Source: an uncultured Alphaproteobacteria bacterium (GTDB lineage: Bacteria; Pseudomonadota; Alphaproteobacteria; RF32; CAG-239). Taken from it: a stretch of 37,199 nucleotides of DNA. The translations under genes were made by a program, and so were the position numbers. The notes beneath the pieces were generated by a model. The model was given only the letters and a program-made list of their open reading frames with translations. It did no database searches and was not told the DNA's origin. Shown in pieces: positions 14,966 to 24,038 of the stretch. The stretch covers positions 1 to 37,199 of the forward strand of contig CAJTMA010000018.1 of assembly GCA_910577205.1 (NCBI GenBank). The letters are read 5' to 3'. Positions within the stretch are counted from its first letter, which is position 1. Each line of letters starts with the position of its first letter.

Positions 14966-17458
14966 ATGACTAACAACGCCAGATATAACGGAAAAGCCAG
15001 TTTTGACGAGTGGAAAAAAGAATGGGCTTTGGAAGAACGCTACAATTTTCATACCATTGAAGAAAAATGGCAGAAAATTTGGGATGACGAAAAAGCCTAC
15101 AAAGTAGAAATCGATAAGAATAAAGAAAAATTTTATGCTCTGGTCGAGTTTCCTTATCCGTCAGGGGCGGGGCTGCACGTCGGACACCCGCGGTCTTATA
15201 CGGCGCTGGATGTTATTTCCCGCAAGAAGAGAATGCAAGGTTTTAATGTGCTGTATCCGATGGGGTTTGACGCTTTCGGTTTGCCGGCGGAAAATTATGC
15301 CATCAAAACCGGCGTTCATCCGGCGGTTTCAACGGCGGCCAATATTGCCAATTTTACCAAGCAAATGAAATCTATCGGTTTCAGTTTTGACTGGGACAGA
15401 TGTATTTCAACTTGTGATCCTGAATATTATAAGTGGACACAGTGGATGTTTATCAAGCTGTTTGAAAAAGGCTTGGCGTATAAAGACAAAATGGCAATTA
15501 ACTGGTGTCCGAGCTGCAAAGTCGGTTTGGCGAATGAAGAAGTTGTCAACGGCTGTTGCGAACGTTGTGGTGCGCAAGTGGTGCGCAAAAACAAAGAGCA
15601 ATGGATGGTGGCAATTACCAAATATGCCGACCGTTTGATTGATGATTTGGATGATTTGGATTTTATTGACCGCGTGAAATCGCAGCAGGTGAACTGGATT
15701 GGCCGTTCGGAAGGGGCTGAGCTTGATTTCGGATTGGCCGATAACAACGGCGCTGAATTGTCCGGCAAAAAACTGACCGTCTTTACAACCCGTCCGGATA
15801 CGGCTTTCGGCGTAACCTATATGGTTTTAGCGCCGGAGCATCCTTATGTGGCGGAATTGATGAGCCGTTTTGAAAACCCTGAGGAAGTTCAGGCTTATGT
15901 GGCAGAAACAGCCAAGAAGTCAGACTTGCAGCGCTCAATGGATGAGAGCAAAACCGGGGTAGAACTTAAAGGAATTAAAGCGAAGAATCCGTATAACGGC
16001 AAGTTGATTCCGGTATTTATTTCCGACTATGTTTTAATGGGGTATGGTACAGGCGCAATTATGGCGGTGCCGGCGCATGATCAGCGCGACTATGATTTTG
16101 CCAAAGCGTTTAATCTGCCGATTGTTCAGGTTTTAGCCGGCGGCGATATTACGGTTAAAGCCCATGAGGAAGACGGTGCGCATATTAACTCCGGCTTCTT
16201 GGACGGGATGAATAAAGAAGAAGGTATGCGTGCGGCAATCGATTACGCGGTTAAAAACGATTTCGGCAAGTCCAAAATCAATTACAAACTGCGTGACTGG
16301 GTCTTCTCCCGCCAGCGTTACTGGGGTGAACCGATTCCGATGGTTTACTGTGAACACTGCGGCTGGCAGCCGATATCCGAATCCGAGCTTCCGCTGACTT
16401 TGCCGCCTGTTCCCGATTATCATCCGAATGATGAGGGCGAATCGCCGTTATCTAAAGCCGGGGATGAATGGTTATACACCAAGTGTCCGAAATGCGGCGG
16501 CAAAGCGCGGCGTGAAACCGACACCATGCCGAACTGGGCCGGGTCTTCCTGGTATTTCCTGCGTTATTGCGATCCGCATAATGATCAGGCTTTCGCCTCC
16601 AAAGAAGCTTTAGATTACTGGATGAATGTTGACTGGTATAACGGCGGTATGGAGCATACGACTTTGCACTTGCTGTATTCCCGTTTTTGGCACAAATTCC
16701 TCTATGATTTGGGATTAGTGCCCAATAAAGAACCGTATCAGCGCCGTACCTCCCATGGTATGATTTTGGCGGAGAACGGCGAAAAGATGTCAAAATCCCG
16801 CGGCAATGTGATTAATCCGGATGATATTATCGCTTCTTACGGTGCGGATACTTTCCGTTTGTATGAAATGTTTATCGGGCCGTTTGACCAAGTTGCCATG
16901 TGGTCGGATGAAAGTCTGATGGGCGTTTATCGTTTTGTCAGCAAGGTCTATGCCTTGTTTGCCAAAGTTGATGCTGCAGAAAAAGCATCTGCCGATGATT
17001 TGCGGGCGATGCATAAATGTATTTTGGAAGTGACTGAGCGAATCGACCAAATGAAGTTTAATACGGCGGTTTCTTCGATGATGACTTATGTCAATTATCT
17101 GAGCGCCAAGCCGAAAATTGCGCCGGAATTATACAGCAACTTAATTAAACTGTTATCGCCGTTTACGCCGCATTTGGCAGAAGAAATGTGGGCGCGTTTG
17201 GGCAATACCACTTTGGTGGTTGCCGAGAGTTGGCCGCAGGGTGATGCCAAGCTGGCGGAAGACCAAGTGGTGACTTATGCTGTTCAGATTTGCGGCAAAA
17301 TGCGCGGCACAATTGATATGCCGAAAGATGCCTCCAAAGAGGAAATTCAAGCTCAGGCTATGGCTTTGGAAAATGTCAAACGCCAGCTTGAGGGCAAGGA
17401 AATTGTTAAGGTGATTGTGGTTCCCAACCGCCTTATCAATATTGTTATAAAAGGGTAA
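14966..17458 (+). CDS. leuS: Leucyl-tRNA synthetase
   Basis: 830 residues of the bacterial class Ia enzyme that charges tRNA-Leu. HVGH (71-74) is the HIGH motif in PYPSGAGLHVGH, and KMSKS is at 607-611. The CP1 editing domain lies between, with the typical TTRPDTAFGVTYMVLAPEH segment and the AIMAVPAHDQRDYDFA catalytic loop. Cysteine pairs (WCPSCK, CCERCG, later CEHCGW, CPKCGG) suggest structural zinc sites. About 22 residues precede the usual start of the family (ERYNFHTIEEKW), and no better start codon is visible. It is the second gene of the operon DUF3576-leuS-lptE-holA. Confidence 0.97.
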   Translation: MTNNARYNGKASFDEWKKEWALEERYNFHTIEEKWQKIWDDEKAYKVEIDKNKEKFYALVEFPYPSGAGLHVGHPRSYTALDVISRKKRMQGFNVLYPMGFDAFGLPAENYAIKTGVHPAVSTAANIANFTKQMKSIGFSFDWDRCISTCDPEYYKWTQWMFIKLFEKGLAYKDKMAINWCPSCKVGLANEEVVNGCCERCGAQVVRKNKEQWMVAITKYADRLIDDLDDLDFIDRVKSQQVNWIGRSEGAELDFGLADNNGAELSGKKLTVFTTRPDTAFGVTYMVLAPEHPYVAELMSRFENPEEVQAYVAETAKKSDLQRSMDESKTGVELKGIKAKNPYNGKLIPVFISDYVLMGYGTGAIMAVPAHDQRDYDFAKAFNLPIVQVLAGGDITVKAHEEDGAHINSGFLDGMNKEEGMRAAIDYAVKNDFGKSKINYKLRDWVFSRQRYWGEPIPMVYCEHCGWQPISESELPLTLPPVPDYHPNDEGESPLSKAGDEWLYTKCPKCGGKARRETDTMPNWAGSSWYFLRYCDPHNDQAFASKEALDYWMNVDWYNGGMEHTTLHLLYSRFWHKFLYDLGLVPNKEPYQRRTSHGMILAENGEKMSKSRGNVINPDDIIASYGADTFRLYEMFIGPFDQVAMWSDESLMGVYRFVSKVYALFAKVDAAEKASADDLRAMHKCILEVTERIDQMKFNTAVSSMMTYVNYLSAKPKIAPELYSNLIKLLSPFTPHLAEEMWARLGNTTLVVAESWPQGDAKLAEDQVVTYAVQICGKMRGTIDMPKDASKEEIQAQAMALENVKRQLEGKEIVKVIVVPNRLINIVIKG

Positions 17459-17503
17459 CTAGAGGTAATTACGCGGTTTTACAGGTTCAAACAAGGAAGG
17501 CAC

Positions 17504-18055
17504 ATGAAAAAGAAACTTATTGCGTTATTGATGTTTTTGTTTCTCGCGGCTTGCGGGTTTGAGCCTTTGTATGTTCAGAAAAAGCATGATAATTTGTGGT
17601 TTTTCGGAGGGGAATTTGACCGCTCTATCAGTTCTGAGATGGCACAGATTAAAATTGTTGCCAGCGGCGAGCGGTTTGGGCAGCTCATCCGCAATGATTT
17701 GCTGGATATGCTGACACCTTTGGGGCAGCCCAAACGTCCGAAGTACCGGCTGATGATTGATCCGCAGCGCGAGGCTGTTTATGACCAAGCTTTGCGTAAT
17801 GATATTACCGCGACCCGCAAGCGCGTGGAATATACAGTAGCTTATACGATGTATGAGGATGGGAAAGAAATTGTCAAAGGCAATTCGGTAGCTTATGGCA
17901 GTTATGATATTCTGGCGAATCCTTATTCGATGACGATTGCCCAGAAAAAGGTGATGAAAGATTCCGCGCAGATTATTGCCAATGACATCAGCTTGCGCAT
18001 TGGGGCTTACTTTCATTCGCGAATCACCAAAAAAGGGTCGACCAGTGATTTATAA
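17504..18055 (+). CDS. lptE: LPS-assembly lipoprotein LptE
   Basis: 183 residues. MKKKLIALLMFLFLAACGFEPLY gives a lipobox LAAC (14-17) and the CGFEPLY start seen in alphaproteobacterial LptE. LptE plugs the LptD barrel and helps deliver lipopolysaccharide to the outer leaflet. The SYDILANPYSMTIAQKKVMKDSAQIIANDISLRI region matches the family's C-terminal helix. AAGGAAGG precedes the ATG. The holA start codon lies inside its last codons, which couples the two genes. Confidence 0.88.
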   Translation: MKKKLIALLMFLFLAACGFEPLYVQKKHDNLWFFGGEFDRSISSEMAQIKIVASGERFGQLIRNDLLDMLTPLGQPKRPKYRLMIDPQREAVYDQALRNDITATRKRVEYTVAYTMYEDGKEIVKGNSVAYGSYDILANPYSMTIAQKKVMKDSAQIIANDISLRIGAYFHSRITKKGSTSDL

Positions 18056-19082
18056 GCAGGTGCAAATCGACAAGTTTCTCAAACGTCCCGACAACAGCCT
18101 GCGGGCGGTGTTGGTTTACGGTTCTAACGAAGGGCTGATGTCGGAATATGTCAAGAGCTTTACCAAGGCGATTTGTCCGGATGTGAATGACCCGTTTCGG
18201 GTGGCCTATCTCAACGGAGCGGATGTTAACGGCGATCCGGGAGTGCTGTTTGGTGAATATGGCAGCCAGTCGCTGATGGGCGGTCGGCGGGTGATTGTGG
18301 TGAAAGATGCGGATAATAATCTGACTAAGCATCTGAAGTCATTATTTGATACGGCAAAGTCTGATACGCTGCTGATTATATCTTCCGGTAGTTTGAATAA
18401 AAAATCATCATTGGTTAAGTTGGGTGAGGACAGCGAGGATATTGCGGTTATCCCTTGTTATGAAGACCGTGATGAGGATATTTACGGAGCAGCCCGCGCG
18501 AAGTTTGTCGAGGGCGGGTATACTATCGGAAATGAGGCTTTACAGCTCCTTTGCGCCCGTTTGTCTAATGACCGTAAGAGTTCTATGGGCGAGATAGACA
18601 AGCTGATGACCTATATGGGGGACAGAAAAAACATCACCAGTGATGACGTGGTGGCGATTATCAGCGATAATTCGGCATCGACGGCAGATGATGTCTGCTA
18701 TTTTGTGGCTGGCGGGCAGACGGAGAAAGCTTTGGCGGCGTTTAATAAATTGTTGAATGAAGGTTCTGAGCCGATTTCAATCATCCGTAATGTGACTTAT
18801 CACTTTAGCAAAATTCTTTCCTGTATGGGGATGATGGAGCAAGGGGAAACCATTGACAAAGCCCTTATGCGCATGACACCGCCGATTATCTTTTTCCGCA
18901 AGGCAAGTTTTAAGGGGCAGGTTTCGTTATGGCCGAAAGACCGTTTGTTTAGCGTTTTGGAGCTGTTGTATAAGTGTGAAAGAGATTGCAAAACGACAAA
19001 TATGCCGGCAGTTGAATTGGTCAGTTTTACTTTGATGCAGATTGCTTCTGCTGCGGCAAAACTCAGCCGCCGGGGATATTAA
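18045..19082 (+). CDS. holA: DNA polymerase III delta subunit
   Basis: 345 residues, the clamp-loader subunit that opens the beta sliding clamp. The N-terminal domain begins VIYKQVQIDKFL and includes VLVYGSNEGLMSEY (the P-loop-like G-x-N-E-G of HolA). The middle has GRRVIVVKDAD, and the C-terminal domain has NEGSEPISIIRNVTYHF, characteristic of the family. The start is GTG at 18045 with AAAGGG upstream, overlapping lptE by 11 bp; a longer frame from 17976 runs deep into lptE and is unlikely. It is the last gene of the operon, ended by a terminator. Confidence 0.9.
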   Translation: MIYKQVQIDKFLKRPDNSLRAVLVYGSNEGLMSEYVKSFTKAICPDVNDPFRVAYLNGADVNGDPGVLFGEYGSQSLMGGRRVIVVKDADNNLTKHLKSLFDTAKSDTLLIISSGSLNKKSSLVKLGEDSEDIAVIPCYEDRDEDIYGAARAKFVEGGYTIGNEALQLLCARLSNDRKSSMGEIDKLMTYMGDRKNITSDDVVAIISDNSASTADDVCYFVAGGQTEKALAAFNKLLNEGSEPISIIRNVTYHFSKILSCMGMMEQGETIDKALMRMTPPIIFFRKASFKGQVSLWPKDRLFSVLELLYKCERDCKTTNMPAVELVSFTLMQIASAAAKLSRRGY

Positions 19083-19110
19083 AAAAGGCGCTGGATATCC
19101 AGCGCCTTTT
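19083..19110. terminator. Bidirectional terminator after holA
   Basis: 12 bp perfect stem AAAAGGCGCTGG/CCAGCGCCTTTT with a 4-nt loop ATAT, between the convergent holA and DUF378 genes. Confidence 0.9.
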
Positions 19111-19122
19111 CTGAAGTATCGG

Positions 19123-19338
19123 TTAGATACGGGTTTTGACAACTTCGCGGACTTCGCAAGAGTGGTCGAAAATCAGATACAAAGAAGACAAACCGACCAA
19201 GACATAGCACAAACGGGTCAAAATTGTCATCGGGCCAAACATCATAGACAAGAAATCAACGCCCAACAGGCCGATTAAACCCCAGTTCAAACCACCGATA
19301 ATGGTCAAAACGAAAGAAATTTTTTTAATTAATTCCAT
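19123..19338 (-). CDS. DUF378 family membrane protein
   Basis: 71 residues with two hydrophobic helices. IIGGLNWGLIGLLGVDFL near 13-30 is the DUF378 signature (GGLNWGLxG), followed by MMFGPMTILTRLCYVLVGLSSLYLI. It is a small inner-membrane protein of unknown function, similar to YuzA of Bacillus. AGGAG lies 6 bp before the ATG at 19338. It is expressed alone and shares its terminator with holA. Confidence 0.85.
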   Translation of the reverse strand: MELIKKISFVLTIIGGLNWGLIGLLGVDFLSMMFGPMTILTRLCYVLVGLSSLYLIFDHSCEVREVVKTRI

Positions 19339-19419
19339 GACACTCTCCTAAAAAGGTTTTATATTTTGTACGAGTATGATATAGCTATGCCAGAAAAGCT
19401 TTCAACGGGGATAGACTGA

Positions 19420-20118
19420 ATGTATAGTGAAAAGTTTCAAAAGTTTATAGAAATGTGGCAGAAAGATTTTGCCATAGAGCGGACAATTGACGAGAAAATA
19501 TGCGTTGACCGCGATGGCAAACCGTTGCCGTGGTATACTTATCCGGCAATAGAATATCTGTCGCAATTTGACTATACCCAGAAGAAAGTGTTTGAATTTG
19601 GCTGCGGAAATTCATCTTTGTTTTGGGCGGAGCGCGCTGCTTCGGTCACCAGCATAGAGGATAATCCCAAGTGGTTTGAAAAATGGCAGCAGGAATTTCA
19701 TCATCCGCGCTTGGATGTCCGTTGGCGGGATGAAGGGGAAATCTATGAAAAAGCGATTTTTGAAGATGGCCTCAAATATGATGTGATTGTGGTGGACGGT
19801 AAACGCCGGGCCGAATGCGCTGCTGCCGCGACAAAAGCTTTGGCTGCGGGCGGGGTTATTATTTTAGATGACAGTGACCGCATCAATACCAGTCAAGAAT
19901 ATGTGAAAGCGGCGGGCTGTTTGCAGGAGGCCGGGCTGATTCAGGTTGATTTTTACGGTTTTTGCCCGATGAATTGCTATACCAAAACAACGTCATTGTT
20001 TTTATCAAGGGATTTTAACTTTAAATCTGCTTATCCGGTGCAGCCAATTAACGGTATTGGCAATTTGTGGTCAATGCAGCGCAAAGCGCGTAAAGAGTTT
20101 TATAAAAATAACGGTTAG
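19420..20118 (+). CDS. SAM-dependent methyltransferase-like protein
   Basis: 232 residues. KKVFEFGCGNSSLFWAE (56-71) is the glycine-rich SAM motif, SIEDNPKW (78-85) supplies the acidic residue of strand two, and YDVIVVDGKRR (120-130) with GGVIILDDSDR (144-154) completes a Rossmann methyltransferase fold. The substrate is unknown; the Tyr-rich N-terminal WYTYPAIEYLSQF precedes the fold. It overlaps the convergent CCA-adding enzyme gene by 4 bp. Confidence 0.75.
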   Translation: MYSEKFQKFIEMWQKDFAIERTIDEKICVDRDGKPLPWYTYPAIEYLSQFDYTQKKVFEFGCGNSSLFWAERAASVTSIEDNPKWFEKWQQEFHHPRLDVRWRDEGEIYEKAIFEDGLKYDVIVVDGKRRAECAAAATKALAAGGVIILDDSDRINTSQEYVKAAGCLQEAGLIQVDFYGFCPMNCYTKTTSLFLSRDFNFKSAYPVQPINGIGNLWSMQRKARKEFYKNNG

Positions 20119-21368
20119 GCTGATTTTTGCATAATCAGTTCGGGCAAACGTGCCAGAAGCTCTCCGTGGCTGAGACTGAAGTCGCTGTCTATCCAGATTT
20201 GTTCCAATTCGTTCAGCACTTCGCCTATTTTGCGATTGTCTTTAATGCCGGCGGCAATGACATCTCGCCCTTTCACGGAAAATTCGGGTATGGATATTTG
20301 GGCAATATGTGCCAGACGTTGTTTCAAATCCGGGAGCACCCGGCGGTTTAAGGCGCTGAGTAAAATTAATTTGTCCCGGCAGAAGTCGTTGCCATGGAGA
20401 TAGGTCAGACGGCGCAAAGATTTTTCCTCAAGCAATTCTTCAAAAAACGGATGATGTTTTGCCCAGCTGACAAAATCTTCGCGTTGTTTGTTGCTCATTC
20501 GGAGGCGTGCCGCCAGATTTTCAGCCAAGGCGGTGTTGGGGTTATAAAGGATAAACAACCGGCGCAGCGGGGCGTTGGGCAGGTCTTTGACATCAATGGT
20601 ATTTACCAGGAAATCTAATTCCTCCAGATAATGCGTGTCCGGGAAAACATAGCTCAGAATTTCATTGTCATACATTATTTGCAGGGTTTCGACCACTTTT
20701 GGGGTCAGAAACAATTTAAATAATTCGTCACGAATACGTTCCATAGACAATTGTTTTAAACCGTCGCGGTTTTCCTTACAGGCTTCCAAAGCTTTGCGGT
20801 CAATGGGGGCTTTGCCGAAAATCGAATAAAAACGGAAAAAACGCAATATGCGCAGGTAGTCTTCTTTAATCCGCTGGTTGGCGCTGCCAATAAAACGGAC
20901 GATGCCTTTTTCCAAGTCATCTACGCCGTTATAGTAGTCAAAGACATTGCCTTTTTCATCGGCGTAGACGGCGTTGATTGTCAGGTCGCGGCGGGAGGCA
21001 TCTTCGTTCCAGTCAGAAGTAAAGACGACTTCGGCGTGGCGGCCATCGGTTTTGACATCTTTGCGCAAGGAGGTTACTTCAAGCACCTGATTGTCTATCA
21101 GCACGCCGACAGTTCCGAATTTGATGCCGATAGGAATGGTGCGCAGTCCGTTTTCCTCACAGGCTTCGACCAGTTCGTCCGGAGATAAATCCGTTGCCAG
21201 GTCCAGGTCAAACCCTTTGATGCCGGCAATTGCATCACGGACAGCGCCGCCAACGAAGCGCAGCACCCCGCCGTGAGCTTCAACCACCCGGAATAGCTTC
21301 AGCACATTAGGGGTGCTGATGAGATTGTCGATATTGAGGTATTGGTCTTTGAACATTTTATGCCACAT
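20115..21368 (-). CDS. cca: CCA tRNA nucleotidyltransferase / poly(A) polymerase family
   Basis: 417 residues, class II nucleotidyltransferase that repairs or adds CCA ends of tRNA. RFVGGAVRDAI (37-47) binds the nucleotide, FDLDLATD (53-60) carries the metal-binding Asp pair, and RRDLTINAVYAD (126-137) and DYLRILRFFRFYS are the head and neck motifs. All three tRNA genes in the window encode their CCA, so its role here is probably repair. The start may be M1 (21368) or M5 (21356); neither has a good ribosome binding site. A poly(A) polymerase activity cannot be excluded from sequence. Confidence 0.9.
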   Translation of the reverse strand: MWHKMFKDQYLNIDNLISTPNVLKLFRVVEAHGGVLRFVGGAVRDAIAGIKGFDLDLATDLSPDELVEACEENGLRTIPIGIKFGTVGVLIDNQVLEVTSLRKDVKTDGRHAEVVFTSDWNEDASRRDLTINAVYADEKGNVFDYYNGVDDLEKGIVRFIGSANQRIKEDYLRILRFFRFYSIFGKAPIDRKALEACKENRDGLKQLSMERIRDELFKLFLTPKVVETLQIMYDNEILSYVFPDTHYLEELDFLVNTIDVKDLPNAPLRRLFILYNPNTALAENLAARLRMSNKQREDFVSWAKHHPFFEELLEEKSLRRLTYLHGNDFCRDKLILLSALNRRVLPDLKQRLAHIAQISIPEFSVKGRDVIAAGIKDNRKIGEVLNELEQIWIDSDFSLSHGELLARLPELIMQKSA

Positions 21369-21461
21369 TCCATATTTTAAATTATGGCCTATTGTTAACA
21401 GTTTTTATAACTTTTTCCAGTATATTATAGCAAATTTTGATAACATTGTGGGTAGATAGGT

Positions 21462-21974
21462 ATGAAAAAGTTTTTAGCGGCAGTTTTGTTTGGCAGTTTT
21501 GTGACTTCGGGGGCGGCTTCTGCGGCAGCTCCGCAGCTTATCGGTGAATATGATGATTGGGCCGCCTATTCTGTTAAAGACGGAAAAGGCACGATTTGCT
21601 ATATGGCATCTACGCCGAAAAAGGATGAAGGCAAATACACCAAGCGCGGCGATATATATGTGATTATTACGCATCGTCCGGCAGAAAAAAGCTATGATGT
21701 GGTTAATTTCGTGGCCGGCTATACATATAAAAACGGTGCGCCGGTGGTGGTTAAAATCGGCAAAGATAGTTTCTCCCGCTTGTTTACTGACGGCGACAAA
21801 GCCTGGGCAATTGATGATAAAGCCGATAAAGAACTGGTGGCGGCAATGAGGCGCGGGCAGCGGATGATTGTCGACGGTATTTCTTCCAAAGGGACGAAGA
21901 CCAAAGATACATATTCCCTCAAAGGCTTTACCGGGGCATACAAAGCCATCAGCTCCAAGTGTAAGAAGAAGTAA
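21462..21974 (+). CDS. Invasion-associated locus B (IalB)-like protein
   Basis: 170 residues with a signal peptide cleaved after ASA (19-21). The mature part, YDDWAAYSV..GTICYMAS.PKK and then RGDIYVIITHRP..VVNFVAGYTY, is the pattern of the IalB family, periplasmic or outer-membrane-associated proteins first linked to invasion of erythrocytes by Bartonella. Most homologues occur in non-pathogens, so no virulence role follows. In Alphaproteobacteria IalB is often just upstream of rlmN, as here with 1 bp between stop and start. Confidence 0.85.
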   Translation: MKKFLAAVLFGSFVTSGAASAAAPQLIGEYDDWAAYSVKDGKGTICYMASTPKKDEGKYTKRGDIYVIITHRPAEKSYDVVNFVAGYTYKNGAPVVVKIGKDSFSRLFTDGDKAWAIDDKADKELVAAMRRGQRMIVDGISSKGTKTKDTYSLKGFTGAYKAISSKCKKK

Positions 21975-21975
21975 T

Positions 21976-23040
21976 ATGGCAGATAAAATTGAATTAATCG
22001 GTCTGGATAAAGATGAGATTTCAGCATTAATGGCTGAAATCGGCGAGAAGCCGTTCCGAGCCAAGCAGTTGTATCAATGGCTGTATGTTCAGGGGGCAAC
22101 TTCTTTTGAACAAATGACTAATCTGTCAAAAGATTTACGCGCTAAGCTGGCGGATAAATTTACCATTACCCGTCCTAAAATTGTGGCAGAGCAGCTTTCT
22201 AAGGATAAAACCCATAAATGGCTGTTGGAGTTTGCCGATGGCCAGCGCATTGAAACAGTTTATATTCCCGAAGCAGACCGTGGGTCGGTTTGTATTTCAA
22301 CGCAAGTAGGTTGTGCTGTCGGGTGCACATTTTGTCACACAGGTTCTCAGAAAATTACCCGCAACTTAACGGCCGGGGAAATTGTCAGCCAGTTTATGGT
22401 GGTGCGTGACGTTTATCAGGAATGGCCAAGCACTACCGGTGATAACCGCATGGTTTCTAATATTGTGGTGATGGGAATGGGCGAGCCTTTGCATAATGTT
22501 GATAATGTGGTTAAGGCTTTGCAGTTATTGACGGATGGTGATGGTATTGCCATTTCCAAACGTAAAGTGACATTGTCAACGTCCGGCATTGTTCCGCATA
22601 TGCCGCGTATCGCTAAAGAAACCGGAGTTAAGCTGGCGGTTTCCCTTCATGCTCCGAATAATGACAAGCGCTCACAAATCATGCCGATTAATAAACGCTA
22701 TGCAATTGAGGAAATTTTACAAGCTTGTCAAGAATATCAAAAAATCGTTACCAGCCGTTTTATTACGTTTGAGTATCTGATGCTTGACGGAATAAACGAT
22801 AGCCTTGACGATGCCCGTCAATTAATTGATTTGATGAAAAAATTCAAAATCGGCGCTAAGTTTAATCTTATTCCGTTTAACCCTTGGCCGGGTTGTCCTT
22901 ATCAGCCTTCCTCAAACAACCGAGTTCACGCCTTTTCTCGTGAATTGGAAAAAGCCGGTTTTGCAGCTCCGATACGCGTTGCCAGAGGGCAGGATATTCT
23001 TGCTGCCTGCGGTCAACTCAAAAGTAAAAAACTCGAATAA
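21976..23040 (+). CDS. rlmN: Dual-specificity 23S rRNA/tRNA m2A methyltransferase RlmN
   Basis: 354 residues, radical SAM enzyme forming 2-methyladenosine in 23S rRNA A2503 and tRNA position 37. The iron-sulfur cluster motif CAVGCTFC has Cys113, Cys117 and Cys120. The additional cysteines expected of RlmN are Cys106 (SVCISTQ) and Cys345 near the C-terminus (AACGQL), the methyl-carrying pair. GEPLHNVDNV and LMLDGINDS are also typical. ATG 21976 is chosen; a longer frame reaches back into the IalB gene. Translation is probably coupled to IalB. Confidence 0.95.
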   Translation: MADKIELIGLDKDEISALMAEIGEKPFRAKQLYQWLYVQGATSFEQMTNLSKDLRAKLADKFTITRPKIVAEQLSKDKTHKWLLEFADGQRIETVYIPEADRGSVCISTQVGCAVGCTFCHTGSQKITRNLTAGEIVSQFMVVRDVYQEWPSTTGDNRMVSNIVVMGMGEPLHNVDNVVKALQLLTDGDGIAISKRKVTLSTSGIVPHMPRIAKETGVKLAVSLHAPNNDKRSQIMPINKRYAIEEILQACQEYQKIVTSRFITFEYLMLDGINDSLDDARQLIDLMKKFKIGAKFNLIPFNPWPGCPYQPSSNNRVHAFSRELEKAGFAAPIRVARGQDILAACGQLKSKKLE

Positions 23041-23048
23041 TGGGTGAC

Positions 23049-23230
23049 TAGTACAGAAATTGCAGGTCGGAAGTTTCCTCTCGTACGTTTGTCAATTCCA
23101 ACTAAAGTTGCTGTTTCGCGTTGTTATCACTAGCTTACAGCAACAAGTTTCATTGCTTTTCGGCGCAAAATAGTTCGCCGGACTATTTTGCTGCCGCAGG
23201 GCTGGGTACTTCCGCCTTTATTTCTTACTA
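23049..23230. repeat. Palindromic repeat element after rlmN
   Basis: Arms at 23049-23074 and 23208-23230 pair: TAGTA-AGAAAT and GGTCGGAAGT on the left against ACTTCCGCC and ATTTCTTACTA on the right. Inside are GTTGCTGT/ACAGCAAC (23107-23144) and a perfect 10 bp hairpin GCAAAATAGT-TCGCCGG-ACTATTTTGC (23165-23191). It is related to the 32217 element, with compensating changes in the arms. Confidence 0.8.
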
Positions 23231-23590
23231 TTCACCTCATTCTCCGAGTTTTTTGTGTGTTGTGTCCTAATTTGTGCACGTTAAAAAAATTAACGGCGTA
23301 GTCTATCCCTTTCTTATGTCTTTAATATGTTGCCTTTTTAGGGCGCTTTTTCTCTCTTAATTCTTACTATGTGACTTATATTACCGCCTTTATGAGAGGC
23401 GTAGCTTGTTTCATTCTCCAAGTTTTATTCCTCTTTTTTATAAATAATGCGCCTTATCGTGTAGATTTAAAAGAGTGTCACAAAAGTTTCATAAAAAAGT
23501 TAATGCATTTTTAGTGAATGTATAATATTATTGAACCAGGATGTTTTTTTAGTCCGTTTGGTCTTAATCTTTTTACTAGGGAGATGTGTG
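23231..23590. other. AT-rich leader before the VirB2-like gene
   Basis: No protein gene. It contains CGTTAA-AAAAA-TTAACG (23279-23295) and several T-rich pyrimidine stretches. A TATAAT at 23521-23526 could be a -10 box, with only a weak -35, 65 bp before the pilin-like start. Confidence 0.4.
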
Positions 23591-23947
23591 ATGCGATTTA
23601 TGAAACAAAATTTTTTAACTCTGAGCTGTCTGGCTCTGCTGATTGTTATGGGAATGTCTGGTGATGCTTGGGCTTTAGGCTCAGGAAGTGATGGAGGTAC
23701 AATAATGGGTACCGCTCAAAAGAAAGCATATAATGTCTTTAAAGAGGTTAAAACCATTACATTTATTCTGGGTGGTTTTGGATTGGTCGGCATTGCTTTT
23801 CAGGCAATTATGGGCAAGGTAAAATGGGTATGGTTTGCCGGGTTGGCGGTTGGTTTGGGGATTTTGGCGGCTGCAGGCTCGATTGTCCAATATGCAACTG
23901 GTGATTCAAGTGTCGATATTGGTTCTACTTTCGGCAATAATATGTAA
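23591..23947 (+). CDS. VirB2/TrbC-like pilin, orphan
   Basis: 118 residues. The signal peptide ends near AWA-LG (28). The mature protein has KTITFILGGFGLVGIAFQAIMG and WVWFAGLAVGLGILAAAGSIVQYATG, two hydrophobic helices joined by the short loop KVKW. This is the fold of VirB2/TrbC pilins of type IV secretion systems. ATG 23591 is chosen because AGGGAG lies 7 bp upstream; a longer frame from 23531 lacks that. No other virB gene is near, so either the apparatus is encoded elsewhere or this is a leftover or a small membrane protein of similar shape. Confidence 0.7.
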   Translation: MRFMKQNFLTLSCLALLIVMGMSGDAWALGSGSDGGTIMGTAQKKAYNVFKEVKTITFILGGFGLVGIAFQAIMGKVKWVWFAGLAVGLGILAAAGSIVQYATGDSSVDIGSTFGNNM

Positions 23948-24002
23948 TAAGTTTCCATATTATTATGTTCTCCTGAAAATTTAGCAAAACTTCTTGGAGA
24001 AA

Positions 24003-24035
24003 AAAGCCCGTGTTCCTAAACCACGGGCTTTTTAA
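24003..24035. terminator. Bidirectional terminator
   Basis: 11 bp perfect stem AAAAGCCCGTG/CACGGGCTTTT with a 9-nt loop, between the convergent VirB2-like gene and engB. T-runs on both strands. Confidence 0.9.
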
Positions 24036-24038
24036 TAT

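Noticed and set aside
23591..23947. Start of a complete type IV secretion operon
   Set aside because: The next gene is convergent engB after a terminator; no virB3 or other component follows.
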